A DNA stretch of 64,000 bases, taken from NCBI GenBank assembly GCA_008694505.1, contig VZDJ01000052.1:2621245-2685244 (forward strand), in the 5' to 3' direction. Every line of letters starts with the position of its first letter. The stretch's first letter is position 1. A model generated the notes under the pieces. That model searched no databases and had not been told where the DNA came from. It worked only from the letters and a program-made list of their open reading frames with translations. The position numbers and the translations under genes were made by a program. Of the stretch, positions 12,301-24,300 are shown piece by piece. Origin of the DNA: Cyanoderma ruficeps. Its lineage: Eukaryota; Chordata; Aves; Passeriformes; Timaliidae.

Positions 12301-15300
12301 TTCAAAATACATTAAGCTGTCTTTTTCTCTTTTTTCTCTCTGTCTCTCCGTTTTTGCGTTCATTTTCATGCTCTAAACAATTCTAACATATGCCATGGCA
12401 GACTGTGGTTGTTACCAAGACCTACATGCAAGAACCTCACGAGATTTTTAGCTTCAAGTCCTGGATATCCCATCAAGTAAATATTCTTCCAGCCAGTCCT
12501 TGGCTGCTAGAACTGTGCCAGCACTTCAGCATATGTTTGTCAGGGGAGTCTCCACAATCTATCAATTCATATTTACAAGAGGCCAGGCAAATCAGCACCC
12601 TTAAACACCATTGTAAGCTTAAAATTCTGGTTTAACTCTGTTAAAGTTGAATTCCTCATTGGCCCTACAGTGGGGATGAACTAGAATTAGTGCTGAAGGC
12701 AATCATGATGCCAGAAATCCTGAGACACAAAATGTCCCAAAACACACTTTGGGGTAAAAATTGCCCTCATGGAGAATTTAGAAAGACTGATACCTACATG
12801 TTTCTTTAGCATCATCACATGTTTCTGTATTTGAATAAAAGAAGGGTTGAAGTTGCTCAAAAAGGGGCTCTGCAGTCAGTAGCAACATGGCCCTGGACCT
12901 AGAACAGTGTCATAGGACAACACAGAAGGAACCAGAACATCTTTTGGAAGGGAATTATGGCCCACAAAGTCCATTCCTTTCAGAATGCAGGCATTTCTGC
13001 TGCTGGATCCCAGCTCAACATCAGAGCAAGTCACTCGGGGGTGTGCCCAGCTGAGGTTTGAAGACAGCCAAGAGCACAATACCACGTGCATAAAGAAATG
13101 TTCCATGTCTCCTCAGCAGCCTGCAGCCTCACATTGCCTTTGACAGTGTGCAAACAGCCAGGAAAGCTTAGCTGTGCCCCAAAGCAGATCCCAGCCCGAG
13201 GCACAACTCCACAGAACTAACGCCCGGGACAAACTTCTCCCCCAGCAGCCCTGGCACAATCCCGCGCCGGCAGCAGAGGTACCTGAGGTGCGGGGGGAGC
13301 TGGAACTTGTTGCGCACGTCGGCGACGCGGCGGCCGAGGTAGGGGGTGTCCACGGTGACGAAGATCCCTCTGTATCCGGCGCTCTCCGCCCGCCTCACCA
13401 GCGACTCCGTCACCGCCCGGTCCTTGTACACGTACAGCTGCAGCCAGCGAAGGCCGCCCGGGGCCGCCTCAGCCACCTCCTCGATGGAGGACGTGGCCCA
13501 GGAGCTCAGCATCATCCCTGTCCCCACGGCCTGGCAGGCTGCAGGAACACAAAGCGAGATTCTCTAAGCAGGAGTGTTAAAATAATGCATTTAAGGCTTC
13601 CAGCTTTTCGAATGTGGCCACATTTTGCCTCCCAAAAATCACCCTCCGCGCTGCCAGCCCAGGCTGCACCAGCTAACCTCATACAGATATGTTCTTATGA
13701 ATCTATCACTTATTCTTTTTTGGAGTAATCTGTCACTTATTGTAAAATAAAGGAAAACACGCTGTAAAACTCAAAAATATTATAGAAAGCCTTATTTTCC
13801 TTGGTCTACCACAGTTAGACACATATTTTTAATGTAAACGGACCTCTGTTTCAAGACGTCATCCCCAGCCTATGGAGGAATTAAAAAGTGGTCTTTATGA
13901 CAACATTTTATTAAATAAGGATTACAAGGCTCTTGGAGTGGAAACTTACGAGCAGCTTATTCAAACAAATTGGTTACACCCTCCCAGGGCCACCAGGTAG
14001 TTTTCCCTCACTGGAAATACAGCAGCAATCACCCAAACCTCTCTAGTTCGTAACCATTCTGTTCCTCTCTTTAAATTCCTGGACATGGTTCCCTCTAGAT
14101 CCGGAACCCAGGAATTGCAAAAGCCTCACATCAGATCAGGGAGAAATGTAAACGTTCGATCTGCCTTTAGGTATCCATTTTTTTTCCATTTCTTCCTTTT
14201 ATTCCCAAGTCTACCCCTACAGCCCTATGGTTGCAAAAGCAAAAATGTAGTTAGAAACTGCACAATGAAACATTTTTGGTGAAGAGAAGATATGAATCAT
14301 GGTATATTACCATATCCTTTCAAATTAGCTGCATATGTAGTAACAGAGAAAATAATGCTTTTCTCTTATTTAAGACTAGGTTTAAGCAGTTTGGTTCAAT
14401 GAGAGTTCAGCCATTCCAAATGGGGTTATGGCATTTTCATGCAAGAGTGCTCACAAAATTCCCCTTGTCTCTCCTGTGAAGTTCACAGCTCTCTGGTGAA
14501 GCACCAGCTCAACACACATAGTTTAGAGCTCTCAGGCAAATCCAAAGTTCACAGACAACGTTTTTCAAAGTCTTAGAAATTCCCAGTTCCAGTTTTGGTT
14601 GATTTGTGCTTGATCTTGATCATTTTAAAGCTTATTTGGCAAATTTCTAGACTTGGAAAACCATGAGATACAGAGGCCTGATGTGCTGCCAGGTTTGGTT
14701 GGGTTTTTTTTCTACCTCAAATTTGGTTTCTCTAAAATACACTCCCACTTCTCACACATTTAGCTGAAGCTGAAGAAAACAGAAGCAACCCATTTCCTCT
14801 AACAACCGTATTTTACACTTCACTTTTGGGGTGCTGCAAATTATTTATTATTTCAAATCAGTCCTACTACAGCCATATTCCCACAGGATGCTCTTGCTGC
14901 AATATGTGACATTTGCCAGAGTTTAAGCATGAGATGTTTTTGTAAACCAGCCTTTCTTCATGCCATCTGATGATTGCTTTTAGTTGTTTGTTTTTTATGG
15001 GTATTTTTCCAGGTCATCTTTTAATCCTGAGCATTGCTTAAAGGACACATGCAGCCTTGTACACCCTGCAGGCTCCTTTTGGGCTCCATGACAGCGCAGA
15101 GAGCACAGCAGTAGTGACACACATGCAGCTGGAAAGTCCATGGAATCACAGAATAGTAAAGAACCTCTTTCTCATCTCTAACCCGAACCTGGCCTCCGGC
15201 AGCTTGGAGCCATTTACTCTTGGGGAACTCAACTGAAGCATTTTACGTAGCAACAAATGGGACAGGATGCACTTGGGAGCTCTAATGGGGAACAGTGCAG

Positions 15301-18300
15301 TGACCTTTTTTAGCTTTTTTTTGATTCTGAAGCCTCAGAGCATCCTCCCCCCAGCTGATGGGGCATCAATTCCTTACGTGGTTTGGGAAGGGTAGGGGAT
15401 TTCTCCCTGTGGGCAGCTCAGAGGAAGAATCTTTCAGGGAGGGCACTGGAGAAGAGCCCAGGTCAAGCTTGCAGATTTTGTCAGGGTTACCTTGTATGGG
15501 AATGGGAACTTGCTTTTTTTCCTCTAGCTGGGCAAATTCCCATCGCTTCCCTTTTAGGGGAATCTCCAAAGCTCAGCAGACAAACTACCTCAGTGCAGAC
15601 TTTTCCCAGAATCCACCAGTGAGTCCACTGTCCCCAAGCTAAGGGCCAGAGGACATTCCTTGGGATCAACACGATGTCCTTTTGGCACTGTGGTATTTCT
15701 CAGGAGCAGCAGCCGTGTTCCTGGAGCTGCATCTCCCGAGAAACAGAGTTGTTTAAAGAACTTCACATTACTCTCTTGACAAACCACACTTGGCTGAGAG
15801 ATGCCTGTCAGCCTCTCCTCCCTCAGCCCTTACAAAACCCTGCGTGCAAACGGTGCCTGCCATCCTCTCGTTGACACAACGCGTTTTGTCAGCTGTGCAG
15901 GAAGGCTGCAGGGGAAGGGACACGTGGCCAAAACAGATCTGGGATCTGCCTGGGTGCACTTGCAGCACAAAGTCCCCTGGCCACGCCACTTTCCGGGGGG
16001 AATCCAGGCCAGGTCAGCCCAGGCCACGTTGTCCCATTTAAATATTGTCCTCTCCATGACTCTGGATCGATATTCATTTTCATATCTCAACATTAACCTC
16101 ATCTTCTGATCACCACACCACCGACAGGTGGGTACAAAGTCCCGCTGTTTGCACTGTGGCTGAGCACAAAATGTAATAAATGGCCAAATCCCTCCTTCAC
16201 AGTCACAACCATGGCTGACGGGCACAAGAAACCCAAATTTCAGTGCTTAGCAGCATCATAGAGATAAAAAGCACGGTAGCAGCCTGGTAAGAGCCAAAGG
16301 AACAAAGGTGTTGCTCCCCCTCTAGTGGGAATGACAGGGCTGCCAGAAACTCAGCTAAAACAGGCAGAAAAAACAACTTTCCAGTCAATATTCCTGTTCT
16401 CCATTTGGCAAAGCAAACGGTGCAGTCACATCACAGGTGATGGAGAAATCCTTCCTGCTTCTGCAGCAGCCTGGAGAATGCTTTGAGTGCAGCTGCAGAG
16501 GGCAAACACAAAAACTTCAGCCCTTGAGCAACTGTCAGTGACAGTTCTCAAAAGACTTGGCCAAGAGAACAGTCAGGTTCTCAGCCTGATTTTCATGGAT
16601 AGGCCAGGCACTGCAATGCTGCTGTGGGGTGAAAACATAATAATTTAAACTACCCAGTAAGTGCAATATGGAATAAGCAGGAATATAAACACAAATCTCA
16701 ATAAAAGAGTGCTACAAAACTGTTTATAATCAATTAAGGTTGCAAAAAACCTGCTATTTCTTGCTGAGCAGCTGGATGGTGCACAAGATTTTGAGTCAGT
16801 GTACTCGAGGTGGGTCCTGTTGACACAGGGACCACGTTGGTTTGCAAGCTCAGCATGAAGTCAGGGTGGCAAATGAATGCCTTGGCATGGAGGAACAGGG
16901 AATCTGCTGGTGGACAAGCAAGAAAAAAGGATCCCATAGAATCAGAAGGGTTCTATTGAAAAGTGTTTAGAGGACAACCTTTTGCTCTTTAGTGGCTAAG
17001 ATTATTCACCGAAGTTGGCAAATATTTTTAGTCAAAGAGGTTGAAATTGGAGTGGGAAGGATGAGAAAAAAACACCTAAGTCAAAATGTCATGTGTTGAT
17101 CTTTTCAAAATGGAAATGTTTTCTCCTGAGCTGACACTTTTGTTTCAAAACAGAACTATAGCTAAAAGCATTAGCCAGTAGGAAAATGAAATAAAAAATT
17201 ATGTTTTGGATCAAATGAAACATTTCAGTTAATCCAAAACAATTTTCCTCCCAATTTTTCAGTTTCTACTGAACAGAAAATCCATTCTTTGGAAAATTGC
17301 CACATACACTGATGAGCTACAACTAAAATGCCAGGGAATACACTTGAAGGAAGACCTAGAAAAACTGGGAAAACTGCCAAGGTGCATGAAATTGTTTCAA
17401 GGACAAGAGAGCTTTCTCTGGAAGAAAGAACTGCTGCTACATTCAGACACATCAGAGAAAATTGAGGAGCAACCTTATTGTAGCCTGCATAGACTTTTTA
17501 AAAAAATCATTTATTATTTTAGAGTCTAGCTAAGAAGAGCATAAGTAAATCCAACACCTGGATTTGGGGCTGTGCAAGGTATGCCCATGATTGCAGTTTA
17601 TTCTGCCCAGAGTGGGGTCACTTACCCTTTGGAATAACTTACATGGTGTTGGCTGGCCTGTCACCTGCAACTCTTAAAATGACAATTGGATGTTTTTCCT
17701 AGAAAAGAATCTTCACTCATGCAAAAGAGCTGCCCACGAAGGGGTGTTTCAGGTGAGCTGACAGATTCTGCCCTGTTCTGGGAAGGTGTACACTCCTCTC
17801 CACCAGCTTGGTTGCTATAGGAGAGCATCCCTTAGGAAGCAGCAGCCCCCAAAACCCTGACAAGCCACAGAGCAAGAAGTTATGAGGGCACTGAGTTCTA
17901 AGGGACACCATGACATGCCCTTGTCCCTAGAGGGGACATTTACCCTACACCACGTGGACAAACCTGACAGGGAGATGCTGCTGCTCTAGGAAATTCCTCA
18001 AGCATTGTTCTCAACTCTCCAGGAGTTCAGGGAAGGAGCTGTCACTGCTGTCTTCACCACCCTGCTCTGCAGGGCAGCCTGGTGCGCAGCAGTGTTATCT
18101 CTTGGGGCTCAGGGCCAGCCAGGCAGACTTGTGGCACACAGGGAGGCTCCTTTGGGAGCTGCTGTGCCCCCAACACCAGCCAGGGCCCTGGCAGGGAAGG
18201 GGCAGGACTCAGGCCATGCTGTGCTTCTCAAGGATCATGGCCACAGCAGAGGCATCACCTCATACAGCACTTCCTGCACACCTGAGCCAAAAAAAGCTGG

Positions 18301-21300
18301 GCTTATGAAGCGAGCATGCCAGGCTTTGCAGAAGCCACAGGACTATGGATCAGACTTCCCTGGCTTGTGCACACCAGGGCAGCTGAAGCAGAGGCTAGAT
18401 TAAAGCAATCAACAGTTTGCTCACTTAAACTCTGTGCTACCTCTGGAACAGAATAGAAGTTGGATGTGGCAAACCCCCTGATCCCGAGTGCCCCAAGTTT
18501 AAGCCACATGTGTACTTTACAGCTAATTCCTGTCATCTTAGAAGGTCAAACCAAAAGCTTGGCACTGAGTGCCCCGCTCCACCTCTAAGAGCACAAAACC
18601 AAAACATTTTTTTTTCTACCCCACATGCCAATGCAATACAGAGGGTGTGATTTGAATACTGCCCTCCTTTGAAAGCAATAAAAAATTCACCGGCTCCAAT
18701 GGATAAGTTTACTGGACCACACATTCCAACTGGTGCCAGTACACGGAGCTGTCCCAGCTTGAAAGCCCAGGAACATTAAATGCAATAATCACATGTTAAA
18801 GTTTTAAAATGTAGTACTTAGCCTTCTTATACCCCTCAACTTTGCTTGCCATTGTGGATTTATGCCTTAAAATACGGCCAGGCGGCAGCACCAGTGGGAA
18901 TTTTTGCTAAGAAACATCCTGAATTTTGTGTTTCGAATCTCGCTCTCACCATCGCATTAATGCGTTTGCACTCAGTGTTTCAGGGTTTCCTCCGTGCACA
19001 ACCTGGCCCAGAACTAATCCGCAGGAGCTGCCAGAGGATGGGACAGCCCCAAGGCGTCCGTCGGCCCTTCCCAAACCCATCCGAGGTGCTGGAGCGCCAT
19101 CGCGTGGAATGCGCCGGCCCTCACAAATGGGGAAAACTGCGTCGGCTTCCCAATGAAGCTCTGGGAAAGGGGAAAATCGCGGCCCCAAACCGCTTGTGAA
19201 ACTGGAGAGGTGTGTTTTTCAAGAATAACGCTGGGGCTGTGCTGTAACCCACCCCCGCGCCCATCATACGATGAGGACTGAGAGCAGCTCCCACTGCAGG
19301 GCTGAGAATTCGGCTGGTTTCACACCCATATCTACTGCATTGGGCATGGAAACACTGTTAGATGAATAACCCAAGCATGCACAGGAGTCTTTTTTTTTTT
19401 TTTAATATCACCTGTTTAGGTTTTACACCCTTTTCCTTTCAGCACTGGAGGACTGAAATGCATAGCCCACACCTCTGCCTCAGATTTTGTGCCATTCTGC
19501 AGCTGGAGTTAAAGGGGTTGGTGACAGTTCCCCATCTGAATTCTGGTTAATGTCCTTTTAAGCTGCAGTCTCTGTGTTGGCAACATCTTTGTGCAGCTTC
19601 TAGCCCAGAGGGGCCCTTATCTCACTGCCTCCCTGGGATGCTCTCAAAGAGCCCTCTTCAAAGAAGGCTTTTTCCCAGGCAAACAAAGGCCTCGGAATTT
19701 CTAGAGTCAATTCTCTAACAGGAAGAGTGTTGCTGTGACAGTTTATAGTTACACAGAATGTATAGATAGGTAGATAGGTGTCTTCAATTTTATAGGCGAC
19801 AAATTATTCCCCTCCCGCATCCTTCATTTCCGCCCTCCCCCGCGGTTCACGGGGAGAGAAACCCCGCTCGTTTCACGGAGAGAGAAATCACACTCAGACG
19901 AGTGAAATGTTAAAAAAACCAACTCGGGGATTAGCCTGGTTATCCCGAGCAGCAGCTCAAACCCAGGCAGGAGCGAGGAGCCCGGCTGGGCCGCCCCGGC
20001 AGTAGGCACAGCCCTGCCCCGTCCTTCCCCTCCCCGTGCGGGGCTCACCTCTGGCGGTCGCCGTCTCTCCGTGCGGGTGAGCCATGCGCTGCATGGCGGT
20101 GGCGGCCACGCACACGGGCACGGTGACCCTCTGCCCCAGGACAGAGGTGGACAGGTCCATCACCGACACGTCCCTCAGCACCCGGGGGTACAGCTTCCAC
20201 CTGCCACGCACACAAATAAACCGAATTTCAAACGGCTGCAGCATGGGGGGAATTTATAGTTCCTAATGGGCAAGGGCAGGTTTTCCTGCTGTCACAGAAT
20301 CCCACTGTGTCATCCGGAGCTGCAGCAAAACCCCTGCAGGGCACAAAGCCTGGAGGGAGCAGGCAAGGAGGGACCAAAGAGCAGTGAAAGAGGCAAAGAG
20401 CACCTGAACGTTCTTGGCTGGTATTGTTTGAAAGGGAAGACAGGAGCTGTAAAACAATGAAGTTCATGGTGAGTCTCAGCCCCCTGAAGGTCTCGGGGCA
20501 GAACTGGGCACCAGATGCTGTGTGGAAATGGGAGAAGTCATCAGTTAATGATGCAGTTATCCCTTTAATGGACTAGGGAACCAAGAGACAACGGGATTTT
20601 TGGATAACACAAGCCAGGCCTGCATGCTTGGAACTTCCTTTTCCAAACCAGGGCAAACTAAGCCACACTTAACCTGAAATTACAGTTTTCTGTAACCAGG
20701 CTGGACACCACATGTTCTACACACACAGAAATTTACCCTTTTTTCCCCCTCCCCACACAAAACAGCATCACAGTATCATAATCCCTATTATGGGGTCAAC
20801 TACACACCACATAACATCCAAAGTTTATGAGGAGGGCCATGGGACTTTCCCCCATCGTCCAGGTGTTGTCACAGCACTGCCACCACTAGAAGCCACAAGA
20901 GGGGGTGCAACGCCTGAGGCTGAGAGAAGCCTCCCTGCAAGCACCAACCTCTCACCGAGGCCTCCCTGCCTCTGAAAGGGCTCCCATGGCTCCTGAACTG
21001 TAATTACAGAGAGGAATTAAACATGCATGGTCTAATACTGCTGAACTTGAGCAACTGCTCAGCACCAGAATGCTTGAGACTGAAAATATTATAATTACCA
21101 GCACTGAGAGAGAACCAGAGCCATTGCTACTCTCCGACGGGGCGTAGGGAAGAGCTTGAGCTTGTGTGTTAAAATGACAATTCAGGGGGGAAAAGATAAA
21201 ATCCCTGTTTTATAAAAAGATCAAGAGACGTTTCCCCAAAAAGCCTGGGGCAGAGCCAGGATGAGACCCACCTTTCTGGAGGCCTGGAGGTTGGGGCCAT

Positions 21301-24300
21301 GCCAGCTCTGCAGGCAGTGCTCCCCAGGGAGGAGAAGGACAGTTATGATGCTTGGAAGGAGATGTGTGGCTGTGGAAGTCAGCTGTGCTGCTCGGTGCCA
21401 AGACACACACGGCAGGAACATCTCCTCACACTTGTTTTCATGCCATTGTAACAGTTTGTTATTTTTCAGGGGAGGATGGGCTGAGGGTGGGACAAAGAAA
21501 ACATAACTTCTTTCTCTCCCTTTTTTTTTTTTTCTAATCCTCGTTCTGAAGCCTTCCACTCTGCTCTGGGGTATCTTTTCCCAGCAAAGAAAGAAAAAAA
21601 AATCCCTTTATAACCTTGCTCATTTATACAGCCAAACCCAAAAGCATGAAGGAGCATCTCCCTCTTCCCCAGGCCCCGGATTTCTCTGACCTGTCAGATT
21701 GTAACCGGCCACTGCCATCTCACGGCCGGCCTGTGAGGGTCAGTCCTGAGGTACAACATCCCTGGGGTGGTTTTAGCTGGGAAGGGAAACAGGAGGAGCC
21801 CAAAATCCTCCCAGCAGTGCGTGCAAGAAAAATGACGCAGTCCCAGGCAGAGACCCCTTATGAGGTCACATCCTGTGCACCAACATCCAGTCACTGCTCC
21901 TGATCCAGAACTGACTGGTCCCACAAAAACACCAAACTGGTTCACTACCTGAGTATCATCATCCTTTAATAAAACCTGATCTTGCTTTGGAAACTTGGGT
22001 GTTTCCAGCTCTGAGTTTGACACTTCAAACCAGGCATTGTCTGGACAGGGAAATGCCCTTAAGAGCAGCAAGGAAACCTCACAGGCAGCATTTCCCAGAC
22101 ACCAGGGCACACATTCCTTCAGCTGCCACACAGCACCTGCTTCCTCCAATGCTTTCAGTGAAACATTTCCTGCATATTTTGGATAAAAACCTGGAATTTA
22201 TTTTTTTTTTTTTTTTAGTTCATCATCTCCTCATCACCCACATCTTTTCCCAGCCAAGTCCACACTCATGTGCTGCAATCAGCAACTGAGAGTGAATGCA
22301 TCCTTCTTCCCAGCTGGAAGCGGGCGATGCCGCAGTGGGGAAGGCAGCGAGCACTCCCGATTCAGGCAACTTCAGCCGAAAGCTGTTTTGAAGGAAGGAT
22401 TAAAGGGAATGAAGGGGGATTAATCTTTTAGGTTTTTTCCTTTTTTCTCCATGCTCAAAAAGATTTCTGTTTGTAAATTACCATGCCGTGGGGTAAGAGG
22501 GAAGCACTGGCTGCTTTCAGCTGGGAAAAACATTGAAATTTTCGAACTGCACCATATTTTCAAGCACTTTGTCTTGTTCCTCTCCTGAGTTGTCCTAAAT
22601 CCCCTCATGCTGCAGGGCAAGAAGCACATTTGGGAAAAGACACACTGCTCAGCCCCAGCCTCCATCATAAACCCAACCCCCTTTGCTGCTCTTCTCTCTC
22701 CTACAGTTGACTTCCTTTCAGAAAGAGCAGGGGCTGGTGCTGAGCCGGGCTAAGCAATAGCTGCTTTTCCTTGGGGAAATTTATCTGCCCCCAGCATGTC
22801 TTGCCATCCACACTCTTTTCGTGGTGCACTGGGAATCCGAGGTGGAAAACATCACAACAACATAACTAAATTATTATTCCAAGCATTCCTTTCCTTTCCC
22901 ACCCCCCTAAACTTCCCCGACTTGTCTGACCCAGTCCCACACTCAGCCTTGCTTTTTAAACCAATGTTTAGATTACTTCTGTGGCCATTTCAATACCTTT
23001 AATTGCCATGAGGTAACACCACATTTGCAGAAAGCCTGCATTGATGCTGGCACTGCTGAAGCAGCAGCTGCTGTTCCTTGCACACGACAGAACAAGGCAG
23101 CTTCTCCCGAGGCCTCCGGGAATTCCGTGGCAGGGCGGATTAGCAGGAGCCTGCTCCTACATACACTGACCTCCCCCTTCCTTGACATGCCAGAGGGGAG
23201 ACTTCAGATTGATTTCCTGAACGCCATCGAGCTAAAGGCGTCCTGACCTTGTCACAAAAATCTCTTCTCCATTCAGGCCGTGACAGGTCGAGAGGGGATC
23301 TCAGCTCCAGACGGGGCTGGGAGGACACTCGGCATTCCGGGATGCAGAGCAAACCCAGGGTGAAGGCAGGCAGACACCACAGGGAATGACATATGCTCTG
23401 CCATCCCAAATCATCCTTTCTGGCCTTAATGCCTCACTTCTGCCAGGGCCATTTGAGAACTATGAATAAGAAATACTTATGTGGCCTCAGCAGGAACACA
23501 CTGATGTCAATATCCAAGTACTGGCTCTTCCCTCAATCCCAGAAGAACTGGGGGAGAGTTGCTGTACCTGGTGTTAAACGCATCCTAAAAACTCTTCTTG
23601 TGGAGGCACTTTGTACTCTGGTATCTGATTACACGAAGTACCTCAAGCTCAAAAGGCCAAGACCCTCATTTTAGAATCCAATGAGTATGAATTGTGCTGC
23701 TCCAAAAATTGCATGGAGTATTCCAAAGATACTGCAGGATCCAACAACACAACCATCCATTAGGGATAGTTCTTAATAGCAATAGTAATATTAGTCCTTA
23801 ATAAGATCTATTTATTTCTTCAGAAATGAAACCATTTGTTTGCCAAAAAAAAAAAACCAAACAAAAAACCTCACAGATGAATCCAAATGAATCCAGCACT
23901 GGTTTTCCACCATTACACCTCACCTGAATAATCCTGCACCATAAAGCTACAGGCTAATAATTCCTGCTTCTGGTTCAGTTCTGTGCTTTCTCTTCCATTT
24001 AAACTTATAAATATAAATATTTAATAAACTGCAAACTTTAAAAATAAGACTGAACCCTGCAACTAAGCTTCTGACAAGGAAAATCAATGGAAAACAAAGC
24101 TGAACATACTCCTATCTTTCACAAAATTATCTAACTTGCTGATCTTTGTGCCTCAGGGGTGTAAAGTCCATCTGACTTTATATTTACCCACAAGCTGCAG
24201 TCAGGAACAGGCAGAAACATCAGGACTTTGTGAGGGTCAGAGTGAGCAGCACTTCCCCATCTGTAACGGCTGGGCCATGCTTCTCCCAACAGCATCCAAG

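Noticed and set aside
13174..13728. 184-codon plus-strand open frame
   Set aside because: Antisense to GC-rich HAO1 exon 3, where a lack of stops on the other strand is expected.
18846..19199. 117-codon plus-strand open frame in HAO1 intron 2
   Set aside because: Lies in a CpG-rich patch with few stop codons. No family resemblance or splice signals that would make it a gene.
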